Below are positions 13,738-20,005 of a stretch of DNA of 44,416 nucleotides, in pieces; within the stretch, counting starts at the first letter, position 1; each line of letters begins with the position of its first letter. The notes beneath the pieces were generated by a model. It saw nothing but the letters and a program-made list of their open reading frames with translations. It had not been told where the DNA came from and made no database searches. The translations under genes and the position numbers were made by a program. This DNA is from a virus: positions 1 through 44,416 of IMG/VR virus record IMGVR_UViG_3300044638_001698. One strand, written 5' to 3'.

Positions 13738-13958
13738 ACACAACAAACGTTGACTACAAAGAACTGCGCAAGAAGTTGGAAGCGCGGTACTTTGTGCAGT
13801 GGATAACCGCAACCAATCGACATGGGGAAATAGTTGTCTTGGGTTGGTGCGTGAGGGACGAGGACTGGAACACTATGTTCAAGCACGAGGATGAAACTGT
13901 GTGTAGGAAAGTATGTGAAATGTTAAATGAAAACGAAGAAGGAGCTAACAAATGTTAG
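13734..13958 (+). CDS. Small protein coupled between MoxR and vWA genes (74 aa)
   Basis: The GTG at 13734 overlaps the MoxR stop (GTGA) and there is no clear ribosome site, so translation is probably by coupling. The product (MNTTNVDYKELRKKLEARYF onward) is a small alpha-beta protein with a WCVRDEDW motif and two cysteines near the end. Its last codons, AAC AAA TGT TAG, are written by the palindrome, and its stop TAG lies in the right arm. It may be a specific partner of the cassette. No family recognised. Confidence 0.6.
   Translation: MNTTNVDYKELRKKLEARYFVQWITATNRHGEIVVLGWCVRDEDWNTMFKHEDETVCRKVCEMLNENEEGANKC
13945..13958. promoter_or_regulatory. Start-embedded palindrome of the vWA gene
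   Basis: CTAACAAATGTTAG. It holds the ATG (13952) of the vWA gene and, in another frame, the TAG stop of the 13734 gene. GGAG stands seven bases before the ATG. Confidence 0.85.
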
Positions 13959-15175
13959 AAGAACGGAAAGTACAGAAGGCCAAGATTACGTTGATGCGTA
14001 ACCCCAAGTTCGCATTGCTGTCTGGTGTGTTGATGGTAGGCAAAACTAGCGTAGTGGATAACATCCCGACTGCGTGTACCAACGGACGTGATGAGCGATA
14101 CGGACGTGCGTTTGTGAAGTCTTTGCGTGACCAAGAGTTGAACTTCCTTGTAGCCCACGAGAACGGCCACAAGATGTATCGACACTTGACCACATGGCGC
14201 AAGTTGCATGATGAAGATCACGCGCTGGCCAACCAAGCTTGTGACTACGTTATTAACCTGATGCTCAAAGACCTCGATCCGACTGAATCAGTTATCGCTA
14301 TGCCTCGCTACCCAAACGGACATCCGATGGCGGGTAAGGTGATGGGCTTGGTAGATGAGCGGTTCCGTGGCATGAACTCCAAGCAAGTCTTCGACATTCT
14401 CAAGCAGGAGAAAGAGGAGAGCGGTGAAGGTGACGGTGATGGCGATGGTGAAGGCGGTGGTGGTATGGACGACCACGACTGGAATGATGCCAAGAACATG
14501 ACCGAGGAGGAGAAGAAAGAGCTTGAGCGTGAGATCGACCAAGCCATTCGCCAAGGCATGATGGCACGTCAGAAGATTGCGGGTAGCGGGGCAGATGGGC
14601 TTGATCGTGAGCTTGCTGAATTGCTTGAGCCCAAGATCAACTGGCGTGAGGTACTGCGTGACTTCGTGAAGTCAACGTGCAATGCCAAGGACGCATCGTC
14701 ATGGCGCAGGGTTAATCGTAGGTTCTTATCCACAGGCATGTACATGCCGACGCTTATCGGTGAGAAGGTGGGCCACTTAGTAATCGCTGTTGACACATCG
14801 GGTTCGGTGGGCGATGAAGAGCTTGGTGAGTTCTTGTCCGAGGTTAAGGGTATCGCGGAAGAAGTAAACCCTGCGTGTGTGGACTTGTTGTACTGGGGTA
14901 GCAGTGTGGTTCAGCACGAGACCTATGGTGATGGTGAAGCGGCCAACATCATTGCATCGACTCGACCCAAGGGCGGTGGTGGTACGAGCCCAAGCTGTAT
15001 CTCTGAGTATCTCAAGGAGAAGAACATCAAGCCTGAGTGCGTCATCATCCTGACCGATGGTTGCGTGGGCGATGACTGGGGTAGCGAGTGGACTGCACCT
15101 ACGTTGTGGTGCATTGTCGGTGACTACTTTGATGGCGAGGCCGACAACGGCAAGACCATCCACATCAAGAACTAA
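13952..15175 (+). CDS. Metallopeptidase-vWA fusion, DUF2201-like (407 aa)
   Basis: The N-terminal domain (about 1-150) has FLVAHENGHKMYRH with a zinc-binding HExxH at 69-73, and a later D-E-D-H-A-L-A-N-Q-A-x-D-Y-V-I-N pattern, as in the putative metallopeptidase half of the DUF2201 family. A flexible Gly/Asp/Glu linker lies at about 160-172. The C-terminal domain (about 270-407) is a von Willebrand A domain with the metal site DTSGSVG (D281, S283, S285), a GGGGTSPSC loop and ILTDG. Such proteins work with MoxR ATPases, and the MoxR gene is two genes upstream. It starts inside a palindrome (Met-Leu-Glu). Substrate unknown. Confidence 0.85.
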   Translation: MLEERKVQKAKITLMRNPKFALLSGVLMVGKTSVVDNIPTACTNGRDERYGRAFVKSLRDQELNFLVAHENGHKMYRHLTTWRKLHDEDHALANQACDYVINLMLKDLDPTESVIAMPRYPNGHPMAGKVMGLVDERFRGMNSKQVFDILKQEKEESGEGDGDGDGEGGGGMDDHDWNDAKNMTEEEKKELEREIDQAIRQGMMARQKIAGSGADGLDRELAELLEPKINWREVLRDFVKSTCNAKDASSWRRVNRRFLSTGMYMPTLIGEKVGHLVIAVDTSGSVGDEELGEFLSEVKGIAEEVNPACVDLLYWGSSVVQHETYGDGEAANIIASTRPKGGGGTSPSCISEYLKEKNIKPECVIILTDGCVGDDWGSEWTAPTLWCIVGDYFDGEADNGKTIHIKN

Positions 15176-15185
15176 CAAATGTTAG
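15172..15185. promoter_or_regulatory. TAACA/TGTTA palindrome after the vWA gene
   Basis: CTAACAAATGTTAG at the vWA stop codon. The internal ATG (15179) begins only a short frame; the real next start is at 15207, with AAGGAGAA before it. So the site is kept although its ATG is not used. Confidence 0.82.
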
Positions 15186-15206
15186 AAACAACCAAGGAGA
15201 AATGAA

Positions 15207-16058
15207 ATGAGTATTAGTGCATCAGCAGTGTTAGTGGAATTGAACATCAGTGTGTGGCCAGCATCCAAGCTGGACAAAGAAGTAACCGACAAGGTGAACA
15301 CGGACGCATCAGCGGTACGTGGTGCATCGCAGACCAAGAAGAATCTGTTTGCAGGTACTTCGCTACGCAAAGACATCTCGGACTTTGCCGCGAGGGTTCG
15401 CCTGTATCACAACAGACATACGTTGCCGTGGGCTGACAAGGGTGAGCGCATGTTGCCGACTGCGTTGTTCATGGACTACAAGCAGACCATAAATGGGTTC
15501 GAGCAGACATTCAACATGATGTGCAACAACTTCTTCTTGGAGTACCCGCGTCTTGTTGCAGAAGCACCTACCAACTTAGGCACTATGTACAAAGCCGAGG
15601 ACTACCCCGACCTAACAGATGTTAGGTTGAAGTTTGGGTTCCGACGCACAGTCAAGCCTGTGCCCGAGGCCGGTGACTTTCGCTTGGACATACCAGCGCA
15701 TGACTTAGATGAAATGCGCAGCGAGTTCTTGAAGCAACAAGACAAGAAGCTGGCCGAGTCAATGCGTGAGCCGTGGGAGCGTCTGCATAAGATGTTAGTA
15801 GGTATATCCGAGAAGTTGACTGATGTGAATGAAGATTCCAAGAAGCGGTATCACGACACGCTTATCACTAACCCCATCGAGTTGTGTGGGTTGCTGACCA
15901 AGCTGAATGTGACCAACGACCCCAAGCTGGAGGAAGCACGTAGACAGTTGGAGTTGGTAATGATCGGTGCTGACATCGAAGACATCAAGGAACATGCGGA
16001 TTCTCGCATCGAGTTGAAGTCCAAGGTAGATGACATTCTTAAACGTTTCGAGTGGTAA
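15207..16058 (+). CDS. DUF3150-like protein of the MoxR/vWA cassette (283 aa)
   Basis: A soluble helical protein that opens with LVELNISVWPASKLDKEVTDKV, resembling the V-x-L-x-I-x-x-W-x-x-x-K-L opening of DUF3150-type proteins found beside AAA ATPase and vWA genes in mobile elements. A central stretch has LPTALFMDYKQTINGFEQTFNMMCNNFFLEYP, and the C-terminal 130 residues are predicted helices with many charged residues. A palindrome lies within the gene (15611-15626). The function of the family is unknown; position suggests a substrate adaptor or partner of MoxR/vWA. The family match is from memory and moderate. Confidence 0.68.
   Translation: MSISASAVLVELNISVWPASKLDKEVTDKVNTDASAVRGASQTKKNLFAGTSLRKDISDFAARVRLYHNRHTLPWADKGERMLPTALFMDYKQTINGFEQTFNMMCNNFFLEYPRLVAEAPTNLGTMYKAEDYPDLTDVRLKFGFRRTVKPVPEAGDFRLDIPAHDLDEMRSEFLKQQDKKLAESMREPWERLHKMLVGISEKLTDVNEDSKKRYHDTLITNPIELCGLLTKLNVTNDPKLEEARRQLELVMIGADIEDIKEHADSRIELKSKVDDILKRFEW
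15611..15626. promoter_or_regulatory. Intragenic TAACA/TGTTA palindrome
   Basis: CCTAACA-GA-TGTTAGG, arms of seven, inside the DUF3150-like gene, encoding part of DLTDVR. It is the only clear intragenic copy not near a gene boundary. Confidence 0.72.
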
Positions 16059-16067
16059 GGAGAAAAC

Positions 16068-16931
16068 ATGAACACATTAGAACTGAGCAACGTAAAGATC
16101 AGCGACAAGCTGAAAGAAAACGCCGCCGCGAACAAACGCGAGATAGCGTTTGTGGATAAGCTGATAGACCCAGTCATCCAACGTCTGGCCACATTGAATC
16201 CTTTGTGGAGATTCGTGGCAATCGATGTGACTTATTCTTCAGACAACCAATTACGAGTCACAGCGTTCAGCGTAGTAGAGCATGGCGAGGAGCTGGGCAT
16301 TATCGAGCGGCACTACCACGGACGTGAGTACGTTATCCACGTATCCAACGAGCGCATCGGTAAGGAGCGAGTGCGTCGTGGTGGGTACAAGACTGCGGAT
16401 GCGGATAAGGCTATCTTGAAAGCCAAGAAGATGTTCTACAAACTCAAGCCAACCGAGCGGATTGAGAACGCTGTGAAAGCGGCGAATGCTGTTATTGCTA
16501 CGCAAAAGCGTAGGAAGGACAACGCGAAGTATGACCACGAGCGTACTGTGCGCGATGCGGCCATGCAATTCATCATGGGAACTGGCTTTCCTTTGTTCCT
16601 CGCCCACGTTGAAAGCTGGCACGACATCGACAAAAACCGAATCACCAAAAGTATCAACGAGAAAGAACGCATTGATTCCGAAATGCTGACTATCGAGAAG
16701 GTGAAGCAACACTTCGAGAATAGGGATGCCGCAGTAGTGGTAAAAGATGGTGGTAAGTACCTAGTCAAAGTGGGTGACGATGTTCAACTTTACGATGATA
16801 ATAGCCTCCCCGAAACGATGCGAGGCAAATTGGGTATGTTGAAGCTAGTCGATGCCGAGTACTTCATTGAGAACGTAGGCTGTCGTGTGAACGACGAAGT
16901 GTTTGTTGTATTGATGGATGAGGAGACCTAA
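16068..16931 (+). CDS. Conserved protein of the MoxR/vWA cassette, function unknown (287 aa)
   Basis: A soluble protein with an alpha-beta N-terminal half (WRFVAIDVTYSSDNQLRVTAFSVVEHGEELGIIERHYHGREYVIHV), a basic helical linker (TADADKAILKAKKMFYKLKPTERIENAVKAANAVI) and a C-terminal beta-rich region ending VNDEVFVVLMDEET. The ATG at 16068 follows the upstream stop by nine bases with AAGGAG before it. I see no catalytic motif. Its stop lies in the next palindrome. It is the last large gene of the cassette and may be part of it. Confidence 0.66.
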   Translation: MNTLELSNVKISDKLKENAAANKREIAFVDKLIDPVIQRLATLNPLWRFVAIDVTYSSDNQLRVTAFSVVEHGEELGIIERHYHGREYVIHVSNERIGKERVRRGGYKTADADKAILKAKKMFYKLKPTERIENAVKAANAVIATQKRRKDNAKYDHERTVRDAAMQFIMGTGFPLFLAHVESWHDIDKNRITKSINEKERIDSEMLTIEKVKQHFENRDAAVVVKDGGKYLVKVGDDVQLYDDNSLPETMRGKLGMLKLVDAEYFIENVGCRVNDEVFVVLMDEET

Positions 16932-16941
16932 CAAATGTTAG
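16928..16941. promoter_or_regulatory. Start-embedded palindrome of the 16935 gene
   Basis: CTAACAAATGTTAG. The left arm contains the stop of the upstream gene; the ATG at 16935 is inside. GGAG stands nine bases before the ATG. Confidence 0.84.
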
Positions 16942-17054
16942 ATGTAATGGCTTTGATTGCGGTGCTGTTTATTGGCCTTGGCCTTGGTGGTGTGGCGATA
17001 GCAGTGTTCTTATACGCACTTGACTGGATGCAGAACGGAGGAAAGAATGATTGA
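16935..17054 (+). CDS. Single-pass membrane peptide (39 aa)
   Basis: Starts in the palindrome with Met-Leu-Asp. The product is MLDVMALIAVLFIGLGLGGV followed by AIAVFLYALDWMQNGGKND, with one clear transmembrane helix over about residues 5-29 that is Gly-rich. It overlaps the following gene by eight bases. Could be a small envelope-acting peptide. No family can be named from 39 residues. Confidence 0.6.
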   Translation: MLDVMALIAVLFIGLGLGGVAIAVFLYALDWMQNGGKND

Positions 17055-17250
17055 CGACCCCGAAGACGAAGCGTTCAACGAGATTGAACGACAAGCACAG
17101 CAACGCAAGGAGGCTGTGAAAGCCAGCGTATCTCTTAACCCATACCGAGCGCAGGTCATCGAGGAGATAGCACAGCATGTGGAGAAGATGACTGTGTTCG
17201 GTAAGGACACAGTTGATTCGTTTGCAATTTATATCAGGGGATTGAAATGA
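17047..17250 (+). CDS. Small acidic helical protein (67 aa)
   Basis: The ATG at 17047 has GGAGG just upstream, so it is preferred to the in-frame TTG at 17020 inside the membrane peptide gene. The product (MIDDPEDEAFNEIERQAQQR onward) is helical and charged. Its stop overlaps the following ATG by four bases (ATGA). Function unknown. Confidence 0.62.
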   Translation: MIDDPEDEAFNEIERQAQQRKEAVKASVSLNPYRAQVIEEIAQHVEKMTVFGKDTVDSFAIYIRGLK

Positions 17251-17636
17251 CACAAGAAGAAATTGAGCATATGTGGAAAGTTGCAAGCAACAACCCAAAC
17301 CATGACACCAACTGGCATGACCCAGTTGTCATTGCCTTTGCCAAACTGGTAGCCGCCAAAGAACGTGAGCGCATCATTGAGGCGAATGCGCCAGAACTTG
17401 AGAAAGCTAATGCGCATATCAAAAGACTGGAAGAGCATGCATACGACTTGGTTGGCGAACTAAGAGTTGCCAACATCAAACTGTCTATGCGACCCCCGCG
17501 CACATGGGTAGGGCTGACGGATGAGGAAGTAGAAAGCTACTGGGACTGGGAAGATTTTCAGTGTGGGTGTGGCAGAGGCACTTTGCTGGAGATGGTGCGT
17601 GACATTGAAGCCGCATTAAAAGAAAGAAACACATGA
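17247..17636 (+). CDS. Coiled-coil phage protein, function unknown (129 aa)
   Basis: After an acidic helix it has a coiled coil (about residues 35-75, KERERIIEANAPELEKANAHIKRLEEHAYDLVGELR) and a C-terminal WVGLTDEEVESYWDWEDFQCGCGRGTLLEMVRDIEAAL. The phrase TDEEV...I-x-A-x-L at the end is common in small phage proteins of early operons. Two nearby cysteines (CGCG). Coupled to both neighbours by four-base overlaps. Function unknown. Confidence 0.66.
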   Translation: MTQEEIEHMWKVASNNPNHDTNWHDPVVIAFAKLVAAKERERIIEANAPELEKANAHIKRLEEHAYDLVGELRVANIKLSMRPPRTWVGLTDEEVESYWDWEDFQCGCGRGTLLEMVRDIEAALKERNT

Positions 17637-17845
17637 GCTGGAAAGATTCAACGCTCAAGTACATCAAGGAACTGATGAAGCCAAAGCCCATCAGTGAAAT
17701 CATCGAGAAAGAAATGCGTGAGGCCGTCATCAAGAAGCTAGAAGCTGAAAGCGCAGTGGAGTATGCAAGGTCAATCGTTCAGTACAACCAACAACGCATT
17801 GAGCGACTAGAGAAGCGACTGTATGAACATCAGGGGGAAGAATGA
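17633..17845 (+). CDS. Small coiled-coil protein (70 aa)
   Basis: An entirely helical protein: MSWKDSTLKYIKELMKPKPI then EKEMREAVIKKLEAESAVEYARSIVQYNQQRIERLEKRLYEH, a long amphipathic coil. Both ends overlap neighbours by four bases (ATGA). Similar short helical proteins with EYA-x-x-x-V-x-Y-N-x-x-R-I-x-x-L are frequent in phage early clusters, with no known function. Confidence 0.64.
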   Translation: MSWKDSTLKYIKELMKPKPISEIIEKEMREAVIKKLEAESAVEYARSIVQYNQQRIERLEKRLYEHQGEE

Positions 17846-18360
17846 TTGACAAAACACCCGAGGAGCGTAAAGCGATTGCCGCTAAGGGCGTAGCCACACG
17901 CCAAAAGAACAAGCGCGAGCGAGATGCCCAAAGACTTTTAGACATTGAACGCCGAGACAGTTTGAAGTGTGAGATCAAAGCGTTGGAATTAAAGCGTGGA
18001 ATTTTGGAACGCCATGAGTTGAGCGATAAGACTGCCTTGACCTTGACGAACAAAGTCTTGCTGAGCGAAGCCGAGATCGTTGGTGCGGCTAACCCTTGGG
18101 AATTAGCAACAGGCGTTTATTTTTTGATTGGTGGGGACAAGGTTATTTATGTTGGGCAGTCAGTCAATGTGTACGCAAGAATTGCCCAACACTATGACAA
18201 GAGGTTCGACAGTTTTGCATTCATACCTTGCGGTAAAGACATGCTCGACAGTCTTGAGTCTTTGTACATCCACGTACTACGACCCCCACTTAACGGCGAT
18301 CAGCATGGTGGGAAGCAAGCACCTTTGTCTCTTAACAAACTCATAAAGGTATTCGCATGA
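17842..18360 (+). CDS. GIY-YIG nuclease-domain protein (172 aa)
   Basis: The first 85 residues are basic and helical (PEERKAIAAKGVATRQKNKRERDAQRLL), a probable DNA-binding arm. The C-terminal part is a GIY-YIG nuclease fold: GVYFL (91-95) with the first Tyr at 93, VIYVGQS (101-107) with the second Tyr at 103, Arg113, His117, then a catalytic Glu in SLESLY at about 139, and a final R-P-P-L-N-G. All key residues are present. GIY-YIG enzymes cut DNA or remove DNA crosslinks; phage versions may be homing or host-DNA degrading. It is not inserted in another gene, so it is part of the operon. Confidence 0.82.
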   Translation: MIDKTPEERKAIAAKGVATRQKNKRERDAQRLLDIERRDSLKCEIKALELKRGILERHELSDKTALTLTNKVLLSEAEIVGAANPWELATGVYFLIGGDKVIYVGQSVNVYARIAQHYDKRFDSFAFIPCGKDMLDSLESLYIHVLRPPLNGDQHGGKQAPLSLNKLIKVFA

Positions 18361-18554
18361 TTAGCAGAATCATTCTTTGCTTAGCAATGGGTGGGGTTGG
18401 TTTGAACGGATTATTTCCCGAGCCGCCAAAACCTTTGACCCCAGCGCAGTTGCAAGCCAAGGCCAAACAAAAGTCGGTGAGCAACGTGTGTAAGGGCAAG
18501 AGGAAAAGCAAGACAGTCAAAGAGATGTGCAGACGTTGGGAGGAGCAAGCATGA
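18357..18554 (+). CDS. Small secreted-type protein (65 aa)
   Basis: The N-terminus (MISRIILCLAMGGVGLNGLF) looks like a signal peptide or signal anchor, followed by a Pro-rich and then basic helical tail (KPLTPAQLQAKAKQKSVSNVCKGKRKSKTVKEMCRRWEEQA) with two cysteines. The start overlaps the GIY-YIG stop by four bases. The basic tail could reach the periplasm. No family recognised. Confidence 0.58.
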   Translation: MISRIILCLAMGGVGLNGLFPEPPKPLTPAQLQAKAKQKSVSNVCKGKRKSKTVKEMCRRWEEQA

Positions 18555-18712
18555 TTGAAATGATTCGTACATTCTTCGGCAGGGTGCGTGGGCAACACCG
18601 AGAGAAAGAAACCGTGGTAGTCGAGGGGCGTATGTGGAGATGCACAAAGTGCAAGTTAATTTTTATAACCAAATCAGCAGGGGAGCAACATGAGTGTAGT
18701 GAGCGCATTTAA
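18551..18712 (+). CDS. Small zinc-finger-like protein (53 aa)
   Basis: The ATG at 18551 overlaps the previous stop and has GGAG before it; it is preferred to an earlier in-frame start. After a basic N-terminus, residues about 31-49 carry CTKCKLIFITKSAGEQHEC, two closely spaced Cys and a His-x-Cys about 14 residues on, a single zinc-finger pattern. A small nucleic-acid-binding protein is likely. Confidence 0.6.
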   Translation: MIEMIRTFFGRVRGQHREKETVVVEGRMWRCTKCKLIFITKSAGEQHECSERI

Positions 18713-18947
18713 TTGGAAAGAGTACACCGATCAGGAGATCGCACGTAGAGGCGACCCATTCAAGGACATCAAACGCAATGCGGCCATCAGTGCCAACATG
18801 ACCGAGGGCTTGAACAAAATACGTGAGAAGAACCCGAGCCACGGCACGATCTTCGGGATAACAGAGAAGAACATAAGCACCAGAGCACCAGACATGATGG
18901 AGAAGAAACGTGCCAATAAGAAAAGAAAAAGCCGTCAATCCAACTAA
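18690..18947 (+). CDS. Small basic protein of unknown function (85 aa)
   Basis: The ATG at 18690 has GGGGAG before it and overlaps the end of the upstream gene by 23 bases. The product (SVVSAFNWKEYTDQEIARRGDPFKDIKRNA onward) is polar and ends in a strongly basic tail (EKKRANKKRKSRQSN). No domain recognised. The next gene starts inside this tail in another frame. Confidence 0.62.
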   Translation: MSVVSAFNWKEYTDQEIARRGDPFKDIKRNAAISANMTEGLNKIREKNPSHGTIFGITEKNISTRAPDMMEKKRANKKRKSRQSN

Positions 18948-19218
18948 TGTGCGGTTGACCGACAGCGAGTTTGCCGAGTACAAAAGACTTGGCGGTGTTA
19001 AATGGTTACGCTTGTATCTACGTCAGAGCGCGGAGATGCAAGCATATTTGGAGTTGGAAAGTTATGGAGCAAAAGACAAAGAGCTTGCCAAGAAAAGCCT
19101 CTGGTACGCGAACAAAACAACCAAGTCGGGAGGAGCTACGGACGTGGTGGCCGTTCCAAAGAGTCGATGGCAAGTGGTTAACAAAATTACAAAAGCAAGA
19201 GAAGAAATCTCAGGATGA
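18910..19218 (+). CDS. RHH-like or recruitment-type small protein (102 aa)
   Basis: The start is GTG at 18910 with GGAG AAGAAAC before it. The N-terminal part, VRLTDSEFAEYKRLGGVKWLRLYLRQSAE (about 14-42), has the strand-plus-two-helix pattern of short ribbon-helix-helix proteins in phages and plasmids. The C-terminal half is polar and basic. A second frame, starting at an ATG at 19065 or so, overlaps this half, and one or both may be translated. DNA binding is inferred. Confidence 0.6.
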   Translation: MPIRKEKAVNPTNVRLTDSEFAEYKRLGGVKWLRLYLRQSAEMQAYLELESYGAKDKELAKKSLWYANKTTKSGGATDVVAVPKSRWQVVNKITKAREEISG

Positions 19219-19240
19219 GTACGAGGAGAGCCCAATATGA
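19064..19240 (+). CDS. Possible overlapping small protein (58 aa), uncertain
   Basis: In another frame from the 18910 gene, an ATG near 19064 (preceded by GGAAAG) opens a 58-residue frame: MEQKTKSLPRKASGTRTKQP and, later, REELRTWWPFQRVDGKWLTK. The W-W-P-x-x-x-V-D-G-K-W-L pattern resembles real phage proteins, and the stop overlaps the next ATG by four bases (ATGA at 19237), as for other genes in this operon. The alternative is that only the 18910 frame is used, or that the two parts belong to one gene split by a frameshift. Confidence 0.38.
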   Translation: MEQKTKSLPRKASGTRTKQPSREELRTWWPFQRVDGKWLTKLQKQEKKSQDEYEESPI

Positions 19241-19530
19241 AAACATGTAAGGGGTGCGGAGCCCCAATCTTGAGCGGTGATGACTGCAAGTTTTGCGGTT
19301 TATCACAGCAAGAGCAACCAGAGCAACCAAAACAAAAGCGGAAAGGACGAGGCCCCAGTAAGAAGCCAACCCTTTTCAATACGAGCTTGCGTCTATCGAG
19401 GGAGGTGATGGAGTACTTCAACACCAACCATCCTTATACAAAGCAAGCCAAGATTCGTGAAATTCTTACCGAGTATGTAAACAGCCAACAGCAAGGAGCT
19501 AACAATGGCAACAGCAAAGAAATCAACTAA
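19237..19530 (+). CDS. Zinc-ribbon plus helix protein (97 aa)
   Basis: The N-terminus has CKGCGAPILSGDDCKFCG (4-21), two CxxC pairs forming a zinc ribbon. A basic Gln/Lys linker follows, then FNTSLRLSREVMEYFNTNHPYTKQAKIREILTEYV (about 48-82), which has the strand-helix-helix character of ribbon-helix-helix or BrnA-like DNA-binding proteins. A transcription regulator is plausible. It overlaps the next gene by 26 bases in another frame. Confidence 0.68.
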   Translation: MKTCKGCGAPILSGDDCKFCGLSQQEQPEQPKQKRKGRGPSKKPTLFNTSLRLSREVMEYFNTNHPYTKQAKIREILTEYVNSQQQGANNGNSKEIN

Positions 19531-20005
19531 GCCCCACGGAAACAGCCGCGCCGCAAAGATGCGCAAGTACTTCACTACGCACCCGACCGCTAGTGTGGCG
19601 GCAGTAGCCAAGGAGTTCAAGACCACGTACCAAGTTGCGTACATGGTTAAGAAGAAGATGGAGAACAGTGCAGTGAAGGACGCTGGTCGTATGTATGAGA
19701 TCGGCAAGGGGCGCAAAGAGTCACGGTGGAAAACACTACTGGTGGAGACAAGCAACACCCCCATCACAATGGTTGAGCCAGCCTCCGACCCAGTGAATCA
19801 CCCTACCCATTACAAGGTAGGTGGAATCGAGACCATCGACTTCATCGAGGCCAAGGGCTTGACGTATCACTTGGGCAACGTGGTGAAGTACGTCACACGA
19901 TCAGATCACAAGGGTGACAAGCTACAAGATTTGGAGAAAGCCCGTTGGTATCTTGATCGAGAGATCGGTATCTTGCACGAGAAACTGGCCACACAAAGAA
20001 TCTAA
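19505..20005 (+). CDS. DUF3310 protein, possible nucleotide kinase (166 aa)
   Basis: The N-terminal part (about 15-60) is a basic helical HTH-like region (RAAKMRKYFTTHPTASVAAVAKEFKTTYQVAYMVKKKM). The C-terminal domain (about 95-160) is a DUF3310: PVNHPTHYKVGGIETIDFIEAKGLTYHLGNVVKYVTRSDHKGDKLQDLEKARWYLDREI, the typical H-P-x-H-Y, G-x-E-x-I-D-F-I, H-L-G-N-x-x-K-Y and W-Y-L-x-x-E-I. T7 gp1.7, a DUF3310 protein, is a nucleotide kinase, so a nucleotide-metabolism role is possible. The HTH-DUF3310 fusion is notable. Ribosome site GGAGCTAACA. A terminator follows. Confidence 0.8.
   Translation: MATAKKSTKPHGNSRAAKMRKYFTTHPTASVAAVAKEFKTTYQVAYMVKKKMENSAVKDAGRMYEIGKGRKESRWKTLLVETSNTPITMVEPASDPVNHPTHYKVGGIETIDFIEAKGLTYHLGNVVKYVTRSDHKGDKLQDLEKARWYLDREIGILHEKLATQRI

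Noticed and set aside
14726-14734. TTATCCACA, a perfect DnaA box
   Set aside because: A single copy inside the vWA coding sequence; it is not part of a cluster and is readily explained by codon content.
9780-16941. TAACA/TGTTA palindromes as terminators
   Set aside because: Apart from the copy at 8664, none is followed by a T-run, and they lie at gene starts within operons.
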